Below, piece by piece: positions 32,426 to 40,218 of a DNA stretch of 56,954 bases (position 1 is its first letter; each line of letters opens with the position of its first letter). The translations under genes were made by a program, and so were the position numbers. The stretch comes from JACVRW01 sp034664085 (lineage in GTDB: Bacteria; Actinomycetota; Thermoleophilia; Solirubrobacterales; Thermoleophilaceae): assembly GCA_034664085.1 (NCBI GenBank), contig JAXDII010000039.1, forward strand, positions 1-56,954, in the 5' to 3' direction. The notes under the pieces are model-generated. The model was not told the origin of the DNA and searched no databases. It saw only the letters and a program-made list of their open reading frames with translations.

Positions 32426-33837
32426 TGTACACGGCCAGCTTCTTGCAGGACCCAGACTTCATCCGCGCGCTCTACATCGTCGCGTTCGGCTCCTTCATCT
32501 ACGGGCTGCACCTGCTGAACCACCCGAGGACCGCGCGCCGCGGCAACATCGTCGCCGCGGTCGGCATGGCGATCGCGGTCGTGGCGACGCTGCTCTACGA
32601 CTTCGTGGGCGACTACCTGCTGATCGCGGTCGGCATCGCCGTCGGCACCGCGGTCGGGGTGCCCGCGGCCCGCAGCGTGAAGATGACCGCGATGCCGCAG
32701 ATGGTGGCGCTGTTCAACGGCGTCGGCGGCGGCGCCGTTGCGCTGATCTCGTTCGTCGAGTACCGCGAGGCGCTCCAGCACTCCGGCGGCAACCCGGTGC
32801 TCGAGCAGCTGATCCCGATCCTCTTTGCGGCGATCGTGGGGTCGGTCTCCTTCTGGGGCTCGAACATCGCGTTCGGCAAGCTGCAGGAGGTCCTGCCCGG
32901 CCGGCCGATCCAGCTGCCCGGGCAGCAGGTGATCAACACCGCGCTGCTGGCGATCGTGATCGGCTGCGCGGTCGCGATCGCGGCCGGCACCGAGTCCCAG
33001 GCGCTGTTCCTGGTCATCCTGATCGCCGCGGCGGTCCTCGGGAACATGTTCGTGCTGCCGATCGGCGGCGCCGACATGCCCGTGGTGATCTCGCTGCTGA
33101 ACGCCTTCACCGGCCTGTCGGCGGCGGCGGCGGGCATGGCGCTCGACAACGTCGCGCTGATCGTCGCCGGCATGCTCGTCGGCGCCTCGGGCTCGATCCT
33201 CACCAAGCAGATGGCCGACGCGATGAACCGCTCGATCGCCAACATCTTCGCGGGCGGCTTCGGCGGCGTGACGGTGACCCCGTCGGCGGGCGACGGCGAG
33301 CAGAAGCCGGTGCGCTCCACCGACGCCGCCGACGTCGCGATCCAGCTCGCCTACGCCTCCAAGGTCGTGGTGGCCCCCGGGTACGGCATGGCGGTCGCCC
33401 AGGCCCAGCACACGGTCCGCGAGCTGGCCGACGAACTGGAGAAGCGCGGCATCCGCGTGGACTACGCGATCCACCCGGTAGCGGGCCGCATGCCGGGCCA
33501 CATGAACGTGCTGCTCGCCGAGGCGGACGTGCCCTACGACCATCTCAAGGAGATGGACGAGATCAACCCCGAGTTCCCCCAGACCGACGTGGCGCTCGTG
33601 ATCGGGGCGAACGACGTCACGAACCCGGCGGCGCGCACCGAGGAGGGCTCACCGATCTACGGGATGCCGATCCTCGACGTGGACAAGGCGGCGCAGGTGA
33701 TCGTGCTCAAGCGCTCGATGAACACCGGCTTCGCCGGCATCGACAACCCGCTCTTCTACAACGAGAACACTGCGCTGCTGTTCGGCGACGCGAAGGAGTC
33801 GGTCGCCAGCGTGCTCGCCGAGGTCAAGGCGCTCTAG
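32425..33837 (+). CDS. pntB: NAD(P) transhydrogenase beta subunit
   Basis: This 470-residue subunit has an N-terminal membrane domain (residues 1-270, about eight or nine helices) and a C-terminal NADP(H) domain III with VVVAPGYGMAVAQAQHTVREL and AIHPVAGRMPGHMNVLLAEA. It completes the proton channel. The TAG stop overlaps a convergent TAG (CTAG palindrome at 33834-33837). Confidence 0.95.
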   Translation: MYTASFLQDPDFIRALYIVAFGSFIYGLHLLNHPRTARRGNIVAAVGMAIAVVATLLYDFVGDYLLIAVGIAVGTAVGVPAARSVKMTAMPQMVALFNGVGGGAVALISFVEYREALQHSGGNPVLEQLIPILFAAIVGSVSFWGSNIAFGKLQEVLPGRPIQLPGQQVINTALLAIVIGCAVAIAAGTESQALFLVILIAAAVLGNMFVLPIGGADMPVVISLLNAFTGLSAAAAGMALDNVALIVAGMLVGASGSILTKQMADAMNRSIANIFAGGFGGVTVTPSAGDGEQKPVRSTDAADVAIQLAYASKVVVAPGYGMAVAQAQHTVRELADELEKRGIRVDYAIHPVAGRMPGHMNVLLAEADVPYDHLKEMDEINPEFPQTDVALVIGANDVTNPAARTEEGSPIYGMPILDVDKAAQVIVLKRSMNTGFAGIDNPLFYNENTALLFGDAKESVASVLAEVKAL

Positions 33838-34058
33838 GCCGCCGCGGCGCGCAGCAGGGCAACGACCTGCTCGGTGCGCTCGAACGGATCGGCGATCTCC
33901 CGCCGTCCGTCCAGGCTTACGGCCGCGACCGCGCGGTCGCCGACCTCGGCGATCAGCGCCGGGCCCTCGATCGGGCGGGCACTGTCTAGCTCGGCCAGGC
34001 GGCGGAGCACGAGGGCGTCGGACTTGCTGCTGCGGCGGATGGTGATCGGAGTGGTCAT
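33834..34058 (-). CDS. Small hypothetical protein
   Basis: This 74-residue soluble protein begins MTTPITIRRSSKSDALVLRRLAELDSARP; the remainder (ALIAEVGDRAVAAVSLDGRREIADPF) resembles a truncated GNAT-like beta sheet without an acetyl-CoA loop. A longer in-frame extension exists but has no coding character. The function is unknown. CAGACT, one base off the TAnnnT pattern, lies 7 nt upstream. Confidence 0.6.
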   Translation of the reverse strand: MTTPITIRRSSKSDALVLRRLAELDSARPIEGPALIAEVGDRAVAAVSLDGRREIADPFERTEQVVALLRAAAA

Positions 34059-34114
34059 GCTGGCCAGTCTGCAGCTGAGACCTGCGCTCCACATCGGCCT
34101 TTCGGAGCCGGTTT

Positions 34115-34152
34115 CGCCGGCCGACCCCTTACTCGCGCCGGCCCACCCCTTA
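34115..34152. repeat. Two 17-bp direct repeats
   Basis: CGCCGGCCSACCCCTTA occurs at 34115-34131 and 34136-34152, with one mismatch and a 21-bp period, within the 91-bp gap between two minus-strand genes. The second copy includes the TAA stop of the RemA-like gene. A small GCCGG/CCGGC hairpin overlaps the first. Confidence 0.6.
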
Positions 34153-34419
34153 GACGCCGAGGCTCTCCTGCCCTGACGCGGCCGCGCGCCGGCGCCGCGG
34201 CAGGCCCGCCGCCTCGGCGAGGGCCGCCTCCACATCCGCCAGGATCGCGCGCTCGGAGCGCGAGGCCACCACAGGCTCGCTCAGGCCGTCGACGTGCACG
34301 TAGGTGCGTCGGCCGTCCTGACGCTCGCCGCCCTCCAGCGGGACCAGCGCGAAGACGCGGTCCGCGCGGACGAACTTCCCGTAGCCGAGGGGGACCATGC
34401 GGGGGTCGCGCTTAGCCAT
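34150..34419 (-). CDS. RemA/DUF370-like small protein
   Basis: This 89-residue protein has MVPLGYGKFVRADRVFALVP followed by RRTYVHVDGLSEPVVASRSERAILADV. The order of a hydrophobic-glycine-glycine opening, VxADR, an arginine-rich GRRT and a terminal ASRSE is reminiscent of RemA/DUF370 DNA-binding proteins that control biofilm and osmoadaptation genes in Bacillus, but the match is by eye. ATG 34419 is chosen because the conserved block starts just after it. It lies 19 nt downstream of the SDR gene. Confidence 0.55.
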   Translation of the reverse strand: MAKRDPRMVPLGYGKFVRADRVFALVPLEGGERQDGRRTYVHVDGLSEPVVASRSERAILADVEAALAEAAGLPRRRRAAASGQESLGV

Positions 34420-34438
34420 CCCGCCGGCCGCTATCCGG

Positions 34439-35344
34439 TCACGGGGCGCCGGCCGCCTCGCGGTCGCGGGCCGCCTCGCCACCCGCGCCGACCGGCGCGG
34501 AGGCAGCCTCGGCGCCGCGCGCGTCGACGTCCGCGTTGAAGAGCTGGTCGGCCTCGGCGGCGCGGTCGTACGAAAAGCGGTCGATCAGCGGGGCCAGCGC
34601 CGTGCGCAGCACGAGCAGCGCGCGTGCCGAGCGCGGGACGACGATCCAGCGCCTGCGCTGCTGGATGCCCTCGATCACCGCCTTGCCGACGGCGGAGAGC
34701 GGGTAGGTCTTGCCGATCAGGCCCGGCGCGTTCTGCCGCAGCTTCCCGAGCGCGGGATGCGCGTCCCCCCCGCGCACCATGTCGGTGTCGATGAACGCGA
34801 AGTAGGCGACGCCGACGTCGACGCCCAGGCGCTTGACCTCCACTCGCAGCGAGTCGGCGAAGGCCTCGGAGCCGGCCTTGCTGGCCGCATATGCGGCCAT
34901 GCCCGGCCCGTGGACGGCCGCGGCCAGCGACGCGATCACCAGCACGTAGCCCTGACGCTCGATCACGTGGGGCAGCGCGCTGCGCACGGTGCGCCAGACG
35001 CCCATCAGGTTGACCTCGAGCGTGCGCTCGAAAGCGCGCGGGTCCATCGAGCGGGTCATGCCCGCCGCCGCGATGCCGGCGTTGGCCATCACCACGTCGA
35101 TGCCGCCGAAGCGCTCGACCGCGCCCTCCACGGCCCGCTCGACGGCGTCCCAGTCGGTCACGTCGCACTCGAATGCGGCCGCGTTCGGGCCGCACTGCGC
35201 CGCCACCCGGGCGAGCTCCTCTGGCTCGAGCCCCGCGAGCGCCACGTTGGCGCCGGCGGCGGCGGCCCGGCGGGCCGTCTCGGCCCCGATGCCGCGGGCC
35301 GCGCCGGTGATGAAAACGGTCTTGCCGCGCAGATCCCAGCTCAT
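34439..35344 (-). CDS. Short-chain dehydrogenase/reductase
   Basis: This 301-residue SDR has TGAARGIG at residues 14-21, the NAG motif, and a catalytic Ser ... YAASK set in IASLAAAVHGPGMAAYAASK. The C-terminal 60 residues go beyond a classical SDR, with an Ala/Glu-rich end. The substrate is unknown. ATG 35344 follows TAGGGT by 6 nt; the start region is divergent from a rhodanese gene with an equivalent -10. Confidence 0.9.
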   Translation of the reverse strand: MSWDLRGKTVFITGAARGIGAETARRAAAAGANVALAGLEPEELARVAAQCGPNAAAFECDVTDWDAVERAVEGAVERFGGIDVVMANAGIAAAGMTRSMDPRAFERTLEVNLMGVWRTVRSALPHVIERQGYVLVIASLAAAVHGPGMAAYAASKAGSEAFADSLRVEVKRLGVDVGVAYFAFIDTDMVRGGDAHPALGKLRQNAPGLIGKTYPLSAVGKAVIEGIQQRRRWIVVPRSARALLVLRTALAPLIDRFSYDRAAEADQLFNADVDARGAEAASAPVGAGGEAARDREAAGAP

Positions 35345-35403
35345 GGAAGAACCCTAACCGGCGCGCCGAGCGTCCGCGACAGGCGGCTAGTAGCCTCGCG
35401 GCC
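35345..35403. promoter_or_regulatory. Divergent leaderless-type promoters (SDR and rhodanese)
   Basis: Minus: TAGGGT (35356-35351), 6 nt to ATG 35344. Plus: TAGCCT (35391-35396), 7 nt to ATG 35404. The whole 59-bp interval therefore holds two compact promoters. Confidence 0.5.
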
Positions 35404-35739
35404 ATGCCCGAGCTGCCAGAGGAGCTCACTCCGCGCCAGGTCGCCGAGCTGCTGCGCGAAAGGGACGTCCAGCTCGTCGACGTGCGCGAGCCATACGAGC
35501 ACGAGGCCGGGCGCATCGAGGGCGACCGGCACATCGAGCTCGAGCGCCTGCCGGCCGAGGCGGGCTCGCTCGACCGGGAGCGGCCGATCGTCTTCTACTG
35601 CCGCTCGGGCAGCCGCTCCGCGCTCGCGGCGCAGGCGTTCGGGGCGTCCGGCTTCCGCGCGCACAACCTCACCGGCGGCCTCAAGGCGTGGGTGAGCGAC
35701 GGGCTGCCGATCGAGCCAGACGACGGCCGCGTCGCCTGA
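35404..35739 (+). CDS. Single-domain rhodanese
   Basis: This 111-residue protein has the active loop YCRSGSRSA with the catalytic cysteine, preceded by QLVDVREPYEHEAGRI and followed by GLKAWVSDGLPIE. It could act as a thiosulfate:thiol or persulfide sulfurtransferase in the cytosol. It is flanked by unrelated genes on the other strand. Confidence 0.92.
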   Translation: MPELPEELTPRQVAELLRERDVQLVDVREPYEHEAGRIEGDRHIELERLPAEAGSLDRERPIVFYCRSGSRSALAAQAFGASGFRAHNLTGGLKAWVSDGLPIEPDDGRVA

Positions 35740-35745
35740 GCGGGC

Positions 35746-36567
35746 TCAGGAGCGCAGCTGGCCCTCGAAGGGACCGTGCCCGGTGGCGCAGGCCGCGCCG
35801 CAGCGCGCCGCCAGCTCGAGCGCGGCGTCCACCGGCATTCCCGCGCCCAGGCCGTAGGTGAGGCCGGCGGCAAACGAGTCGCCGCAGCCGTACATGTCGC
35901 TGATCGGGCCCGGCAGGGGCGTCGCGCCCCAGCGCCCGCGCTCGCCGTCGGCCGTCTCGTAAGCGCCGCCGGCGGCGCCCTCGGTGCGCACCACCAGGCG
36001 CGGCGGTGGCTCGAGCGTGCCCGGCTCGTAGGTCTCGCCCGGGTCGCGCGCGCTCGCCACCAGCGCGTCCAGCTCGACGCCGGCCTGCTGCAACGTCTCC
36101 AGCCCGCGCGCCGTCGACACCAGGACGCCCGCGGCGCGCGCGGCGCGGGCCGCGCCGGCGTCCCCGGCGGTGAAGTAGACGGCGTCGGTCTCCGTGAGCT
36201 CGTGCCAGGGCAGCGGATCGTCCCCGCGGGGCCCGAGCCGGTCGCCGATCACAGTGATCGTGCGCTCCCCCGCGGCATCCACGTACACGAAGGCGCGCCG
36301 CTGCGGCTCCGGCCGGAACACGGCCTCCACCCTCAGCCCCAGCGCCTCGAGGTCGCGCTTGGCGCGGTGGCCGAGCCCGTCGTCGCCGAGCGCCGTGTAG
36401 AGCGTGGCGGCACCGGCCAGCTTGGCGAGCTGGACCGCCGCCACAGCGCCGCCGCCGCCGGGCTCCTGCCACGACTCGGTCACGTGGACGATCTCGCCTG
36501 GAGCGGGCACGTGGTCCACGCGCCCGAACTCGATCCACTCCACATGCCCGACGACCGCAGCGCGCAT
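35746..36567 (-). CDS. PfkB-family carbohydrate kinase
   Basis: This 273-residue ribokinase-like enzyme has the N-terminal GGGGAVAAVQLAKL substrate segment and the C-terminal ATP/anion-hole signature MYGCGDSFAAGLTYGL with the catalytic aspartate. The usual DTTGAGD reads MYGCGD here. The sugar is unknown. ATG 36567 follows TAGGCT by 9 nt. It ends 6 nt from the convergent rhodanese gene. Confidence 0.9.
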   Translation of the reverse strand: MRAAVVGHVEWIEFGRVDHVPAPGEIVHVTESWQEPGGGGAVAAVQLAKLAGAATLYTALGDDGLGHRAKRDLEALGLRVEAVFRPEPQRRAFVYVDAAGERTITVIGDRLGPRGDDPLPWHELTETDAVYFTAGDAGAARAARAAGVLVSTARGLETLQQAGVELDALVASARDPGETYEPGTLEPPPRLVVRTEGAAGGAYETADGERGRWGATPLPGPISDMYGCGDSFAAGLTYGLGAGMPVDAALELAARCGAACATGHGPFEGQLRS

Positions 36568-36582
36568 CGTGGACGCAGCCTA
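36568..36582 (-). promoter_or_regulatory. Predicted -10 (TAGGCT) for PfkB kinase
   Basis: On the minus strand TAGGCT (36582-36577) ends 9 nt before ATG 36567. It overlaps the 3' end of the SPFH gene, which stops at 36580. Confidence 0.45.
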
Positions 36583-37353
36583 GTCGGGCGTCAGCTCGCT
36601 CCTCGCGTCCAGCAGCGGGCGGATCAAATCCAGCGGCAGCGGGAAGACGATCGTCGAGCCCTGGTTGGCGCTGATGTCGGTCAGCGCCTGCAGGTAGCGC
36701 AGCTGGATCGTGACCGGGTTCGGGCGGATCACCTCTGCGGCGTCGGCGAGCCGGTCGGCGGCCTGGTACTCGCCCTCGGCGTTGATGACCTTGGCCCGCC
36801 GGTTGCGCTCCGCCTCCGCCTGGCGCGCGAGCGCGTGCTGCATGTTCTCGGGGATCTCCACGTCCTTGATCTCCACGATCGTGACCTTGATCCCCCAGGG
36901 CTCGGTCTGCTCGTCGATGATCTGCTGCAGGCTCTCGTTGAGCCGCTCGCGCTCGGACAGCAGCGCATCCAGCTCGGCCTTGCCGAGCACCGAGCGCAGC
37001 GTGGTCTGGGCGATCTGGAGCGTCGCTCCGCGGAAGTCCTCCACCTCCAGCACCGACCGGTGCGGGTCGATCACGCGGAAGTACGCGACCGCCGCGACCC
37101 TGACCGGCACGTTGTCGCGCGTGATCACCTCCTGGTGGGGGATGCGTAGCGTGACCGTGCGCAGGCTGACGCGCACCATGCGGTCGGCGCCCGGCACCAG
37201 CAGCGCGACGCCCGGGCCCTTGAGGGCGATCACCCGCCCGAGCCGGAACACCACGCCGCGCTCGTACTCGCGCAGCACCCGCACGGACGCGCCCGCGAAA
37301 GCTGCCGCCGCCAGGGCGGCCACGACCACCACGATCAAGACGACTTCGATCAC
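36580..37353 (-). CDS. SPFH/band 7 protein (stomatin/slipin type)
   Basis: This 257-residue membrane protein has an N-terminal helix (residues 2-22), then a band 7 domain starting VLREYERGVVFRLGRVIALKGPG and ending in a coiled-coil (ARQAEAERNRRAKVINAEGE). It likely oligomerises on the membrane as a scaffold. GTG 37353 overlaps the NfeD gene's TGA (GTGA), with GGGAGGAG 5 nt upstream. SPFH and NfeD co-occurrence is the standard pairing in bacteria. Confidence 0.92.
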   Translation of the reverse strand: MIEVVLIVVVVAALAAAAFAGASVRVLREYERGVVFRLGRVIALKGPGVALLVPGADRMVRVSLRTVTLRIPHQEVITRDNVPVRVAAVAYFRVIDPHRSVLEVEDFRGATLQIAQTTLRSVLGKAELDALLSERERLNESLQQIIDEQTEPWGIKVTIVEIKDVEIPENMQHALARQAEAERNRRAKVINAEGEYQAADRLADAAEVIRPNPVTIQLRYLQALTDISANQGSTIVFPLPLDLIRPLLDARSELTPD

Positions 37354-37820
37354 CAGCGCTCCTCCCAGTCCTCGGCTCTGCGCACGGCGAGCGTCAGCCC
37401 GCTCACGCGCTCCACCACCACAGAGTCGCCCGCGTCCAGCTCGTCCTCCGCGGCCGCCCAGCTGCGCTGGGCGCGCCAGAGCGCCCCGTCGACGAACACC
37501 TGGCCGCCGTCCCCGGCCCAGCTGCGCACCACCCCGGGGCGCCCGCTGAGCGCCTCGCGGCCGGACGCCACCCGCAGCCTGCCGGCGGCGAGCGACTTGC
37601 GCGCGGCCACCAGAAGCCAGACACCGGCGACCGCGGTCGCCGCGACGACGGCGGCCACGACGAGCGCCAGCCCGCCGCCGGAGCCCGCGATCGCGAGCGC
37701 GGCACCGCCCGCCAGCGTGATCGCGCCGATGCCGCCCAGGACGCCATTCGGCACGTGTGCTTCGGCCACCAGCAGGGCGGCCCCGACCAGCACGAGAGCC
37801 AGGCCGACTTCCACCATCAC
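37350..37820 (-). CDS. NfeD-like membrane protein
   Basis: This 156-residue protein has about four hydrophobic segments in residues 1-72 and a C-terminal OB-fold of the NfeD type (GRPGVVRSW ... DAGDSVVVERVSGLTLAVR). It lacks the ClpP-like protease half seen in long NfeD proteins. The start is GTG 37820 or ATG 37817. It is coupled to the SPFH gene downstream. Confidence 0.88.
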   Translation of the reverse strand: MMVEVGLALVLVGAALLVAEAHVPNGVLGGIGAITLAGGAALAIAGSGGGLALVVAAVVAATAVAGVWLLVAARKSLAAGRLRVASGREALSGRPGVVRSWAGDGGQVFVDGALWRAQRSWAAAEDELDAGDSVVVERVSGLTLAVRRAEDWEERW

Positions 37821-37893
37821 GCTCTACTCCGATGGTACGCCTCCGGGCCTGCGACCGGGTGCCTTTGGCGCGTCCCGGTACCTTGCGCCGAGG

Positions 37894-38307
37894 ATGGACG
37901 ATCCGCTCCAGATCGCCCGCGGCGTCGAGGTGCCGCTGTCCGAGGTCGAGCTGAGGACCAGCCGCTCCTCCGGGCCGGGCGGCCAGCACGCGAACGTGAC
38001 GGCCTCGCGCGTCGAGGCGGTCTTCGACGTGGAGGCGTCACGTGCGCTGGACGACGAGCAGAAGCGGCGTGTGACGGCGCGCCTCGGACCCGTCGTCCGG
38101 GCCACCGCGCAGGACACGCGCAGCCAGACGCGCAACCGGCAGCTGGCCCTTCAGCGCCTGCGAACGCGCCTGGCATCGGCGCTGACCGTCCAGCGACCGC
38201 GGCGGTCGACCCAGCCGACCCGCGCGTCGCGCCACAAGCGCCTGGACGCCAAGCGCCGCCGCGCGGACGTCAAGCGAGCGCGCCGCCGGCCGGACGCCGA
38301 GGGCTAG
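37894..38307 (+). CDS. arfB: Peptidyl-tRNA hydrolase ArfB (YaeJ/ICT1-like)
   Basis: This 137-residue ribosome-rescue factor has the GGQ motif in SSGPGGQHANVTASRVEA and a C-terminal basic tail (RHKRLDAKRRRADVKRARR) that enters the empty mRNA channel. It hydrolyses peptidyl-tRNA on non-stop ribosomes. TACCTT (37879-37884) lies 9 nt before ATG 37894; an AGG also precedes the start. Confidence 0.93.
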   Translation: MDDPLQIARGVEVPLSEVELRTSRSSGPGGQHANVTASRVEAVFDVEASRALDDEQKRRVTARLGPVVRATAQDTRSQTRNRQLALQRLRTRLASALTVQRPRRSTQPTRASRHKRLDAKRRRADVKRARRRPDAEG

Positions 38308-38317
38308 GAGCGGTGCG

Positions 38318-38770
38318 TCAGGGGGCGGGGGGAGCCACGGCTCCGCCGCCCTCGCCGCCCTGCGGCGGCTCCACGGGCGCCGGCGCCTGCCCGGTGCCGC
38401 CGCCCGTGCCCTGGCTCGGAGGCGTGGGCGTCACCGTGCCGCCGGTGCCGTCCGCGGGCGGGGTGACCGGCGTGACGGGCGTGGTCTCGGTCTCGGTCTG
38501 CTCGGTCTCGGTCGTCTCGTCCGTGCGGTCGCCGAGGTTGCTGGGGTTCGTCTGCACGCCGAGATCGGCGGGGGTCGTGCTGGGCTCTTCGTCGCCACCG
38601 GCGCTCGCGATCACCACGATCAGCAGGAGCAGCAGGACGGCGGCCGCTGCCGCGGCCACCATGCGGCGGCGCTTGTAGACGGAGTCCGGCTCGCGCGGGT
38701 CTGGCCTGCGCGGCGGCCCGCCCGATGGCTGCCGCCCGGTGTCGAGGCGGCGTGTGGGCTGGTCGTCCAA
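38318..38770 (-). CDS. Single-pass membrane protein with Thr/Pro/Glu-rich exterior
   Basis: This 150-residue protein has an Arg/Pro-rich cytoplasmic N-terminus, a transmembrane helix at about 37-57 (MVAAAAAAVLLLLLIVVIAS) and a long low-complexity outside region (ETTETEQTETETTPVTPVTP), a likely glycosylated or wall-spanning stalk. The start appears to be TTG 38770, 9 nt after TAACTT. The family is unknown. Confidence 0.65.
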   Translation of the reverse strand: MDDQPTRRLDTGRQPSGGPPRRPDPREPDSVYKRRRMVAAAAAAVLLLLLIVVIASAGGDEEPSTTPADLGVQTNPSNLGDRTDETTETEQTETETTPVTPVTPPADGTGGTVTPTPPSQGTGGGTGQAPAPVEPPQGGEGGGAVAPPAP

Positions 38771-38815
38771 GAGGGCCTCAAGTTAGCAATTGCAGGGAGA
38801 ACGCCGAGCGCGTGC

Positions 38816-39259
38816 TCACGCGTAGTGCAGATCGGCGGCCTCGTCGTCCCCGACCGGCCGCTCGCAGGTCGGGCACCACCAGCGCGCCTCCACCGGGGTG
38901 CCGCAGGCGTCGTGGCGGGGCGGCTCGCCGCCCTCGCGGTGACGCGCTCCCCAGTCGGCCAGCATGCGCAGCGCGCCCGCCAGCTCGTGACCGGAGGCGC
39001 TGAGCTCGTAGACGAACCGCTGCGGGCGCTCCGAATAGGGCTGGGCGACCACCAGTCCCTCGCCCTCGAGGCGCCGCAGGCGCTGGGTCAACACGTTCGG
39101 GGCGATTCCGGGCAGCGTCTGCTGGAGGTCGCCGAAGCGCCGCGGACCGTCGAGCAGCGCCTCGATCATGAGCAGCGTCCAGCGGTCGCCGACGCTGTCG
39201 AGCGCGGCCGCGAGCGGCGTTGAGGCGGGTTCGCTCACTCCGGCAAGCCTACTTTCCAT
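38816..39259 (-). CDS. HxlR-family transcriptional regulator
   Basis: This 147-residue winged-helix regulator has DSVGDRWTLLMIEALLDGPRRFGDLQ and the recognition helix segment IAPNVLTQRLRRLEGEGLV. The C-terminal part has three cysteines (HDACGTP and WWCPTCERP) that could form a metal or redox site, an addition to the core family. ATG 39259 is 7 nt after TACCGT. A perfect palindrome lies 17 bp from its start, in the promoter of the divergent protease genes, so autoregulation and control of those genes are likely. Confidence 0.92.
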   Translation of the reverse strand: MESRLAGVSEPASTPLAAALDSVGDRWTLLMIEALLDGPRRFGDLQQTLPGIAPNVLTQRLRRLEGEGLVVAQPYSERPQRFVYELSASGHELAGALRMLADWGARHREGGEPPRHDACGTPVEARWWCPTCERPVGDDEAADLHYA

Positions 39260-39309
39260 GCCTGGTACGGTAGTCACTTGCAATTCGCAAGTCACAAGGG
39301 AGTAGTGGC
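39260..39309. promoter_or_regulatory. HxlR operator and divergent promoter region
   Basis: Minus-strand TACCGT (39272-39267) is 7 nt before the HxlR ATG. The perfect inverted repeat ACTTGC-AATTC-GCAAGT lies at 39276-39292. AGGGAG (39297-39302) is 7 nt before the protease ATG 39310. The operator sits where it would cover both transcription starts. Confidence 0.7.
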
Positions 39310-40218
39310 ATGGAAACGCTGACAGCGCTGCAGGCGGCGATCTCCGGGGCGGCCGAGCGGGTCGGCCCATCGGTCGTCGGACTCGGACGCGGCTGGGGCC
39401 TCGGCTCCGGCGTGGTCATCGGCGACGGGCGGGTGCTGACGAACGCCCACAACGCGCGCCGCGAGCAGGTGACCGTCGCCTTCGCCGACGGGCGGCGAGA
39501 GACCGGGGAGTGGGCCGCGGCCGACCGCGACCTCGACCTGGCCGTCGTCACCGTCGACACCGGCGACGCTCCCGCGATCGCCTGGGAGCCGGGCGAGGCG
39601 CCCGGCGTCGGCACGCCGGTGCTGGCGCTTGCCAACCCGGGCGGGCGCGGGCTGAGGACGACGCTCGGCTTCGTCGCCTCCGGCGGCCGCAGCTTCCGCG
39701 GGCCGCGCGGCCGGCGCATCGCGGGGGCGATCGAGCACACGGCGCCCCTGCCGCGCGGCTCCTCCGGCGGGCCGCTGGTGGACGCCGAGGGCAGGCTGCT
39801 CGGACTCAACGCGCTGCGCCTGGAGGGCGGCCTGATCCTGGCCGTGCCCGCCACCGCCGCGGTCAAGGAGCGCGTCGAGCGGCTGGCGCGCGGCGAGGCG
39901 ACCGCCTCGCCGCGGCTCGGAGTCGCCGTGGCCCCGCCCCGGGTGGCGCGCCGCATGCGCCGAGCGGTCGGGCTGCCCGAGCGCGAGGGCCTGCTGGTGC
40001 GCGCCGTCGAGGACGACAGCCCCGCGGCGGCGGCCGGCATCGAGGCCGGCGACCTGCTTGCCGCGGTGGACGGCGCCGAGCTGCGCAGCGTGGATGCGCT
40101 CTACGAGGCGCTGGACGCGGTTCCGCCCGGCGGTGGCACGCTCGAGCTCACCGTGGTGCGCGGGACCGAGGAACGCGCGACCGCGGTGGAGTTCGGGGCG
40201 CGCGAGGCGGCGGTGTGA
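39310..40218 (+). CDS. HtrA/DegP-like serine protease without signal peptide (1)
   Basis: This 302-residue protein has a trypsin-like domain with H47 (LTNAHNA), D76 (DLDLAVV) and S152 (PRGSSGGPL), then one PDZ domain (about 200-295). There is no signal peptide or transmembrane anchor, unusual for HtrA proteases, so a cytosolic role is inferred. It overlaps the second paralog by GTGA. Divergent HxlR regulation is likely. Confidence 0.88.
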   Translation: METLTALQAAISGAAERVGPSVVGLGRGWGLGSGVVIGDGRVLTNAHNARREQVTVAFADGRRETGEWAAADRDLDLAVVTVDTGDAPAIAWEPGEAPGVGTPVLALANPGGRGLRTTLGFVASGGRSFRGPRGRRIAGAIEHTAPLPRGSSGGPLVDAEGRLLGLNALRLEGGLILAVPATAAVKERVERLARGEATASPRLGVAVAPPRVARRMRRAVGLPEREGLLVRAVEDDSPAAAAGIEAGDLLAAVDGAELRSVDALYEALDAVPPGGGTLELTVVRGTEERATAVEFGAREAAV

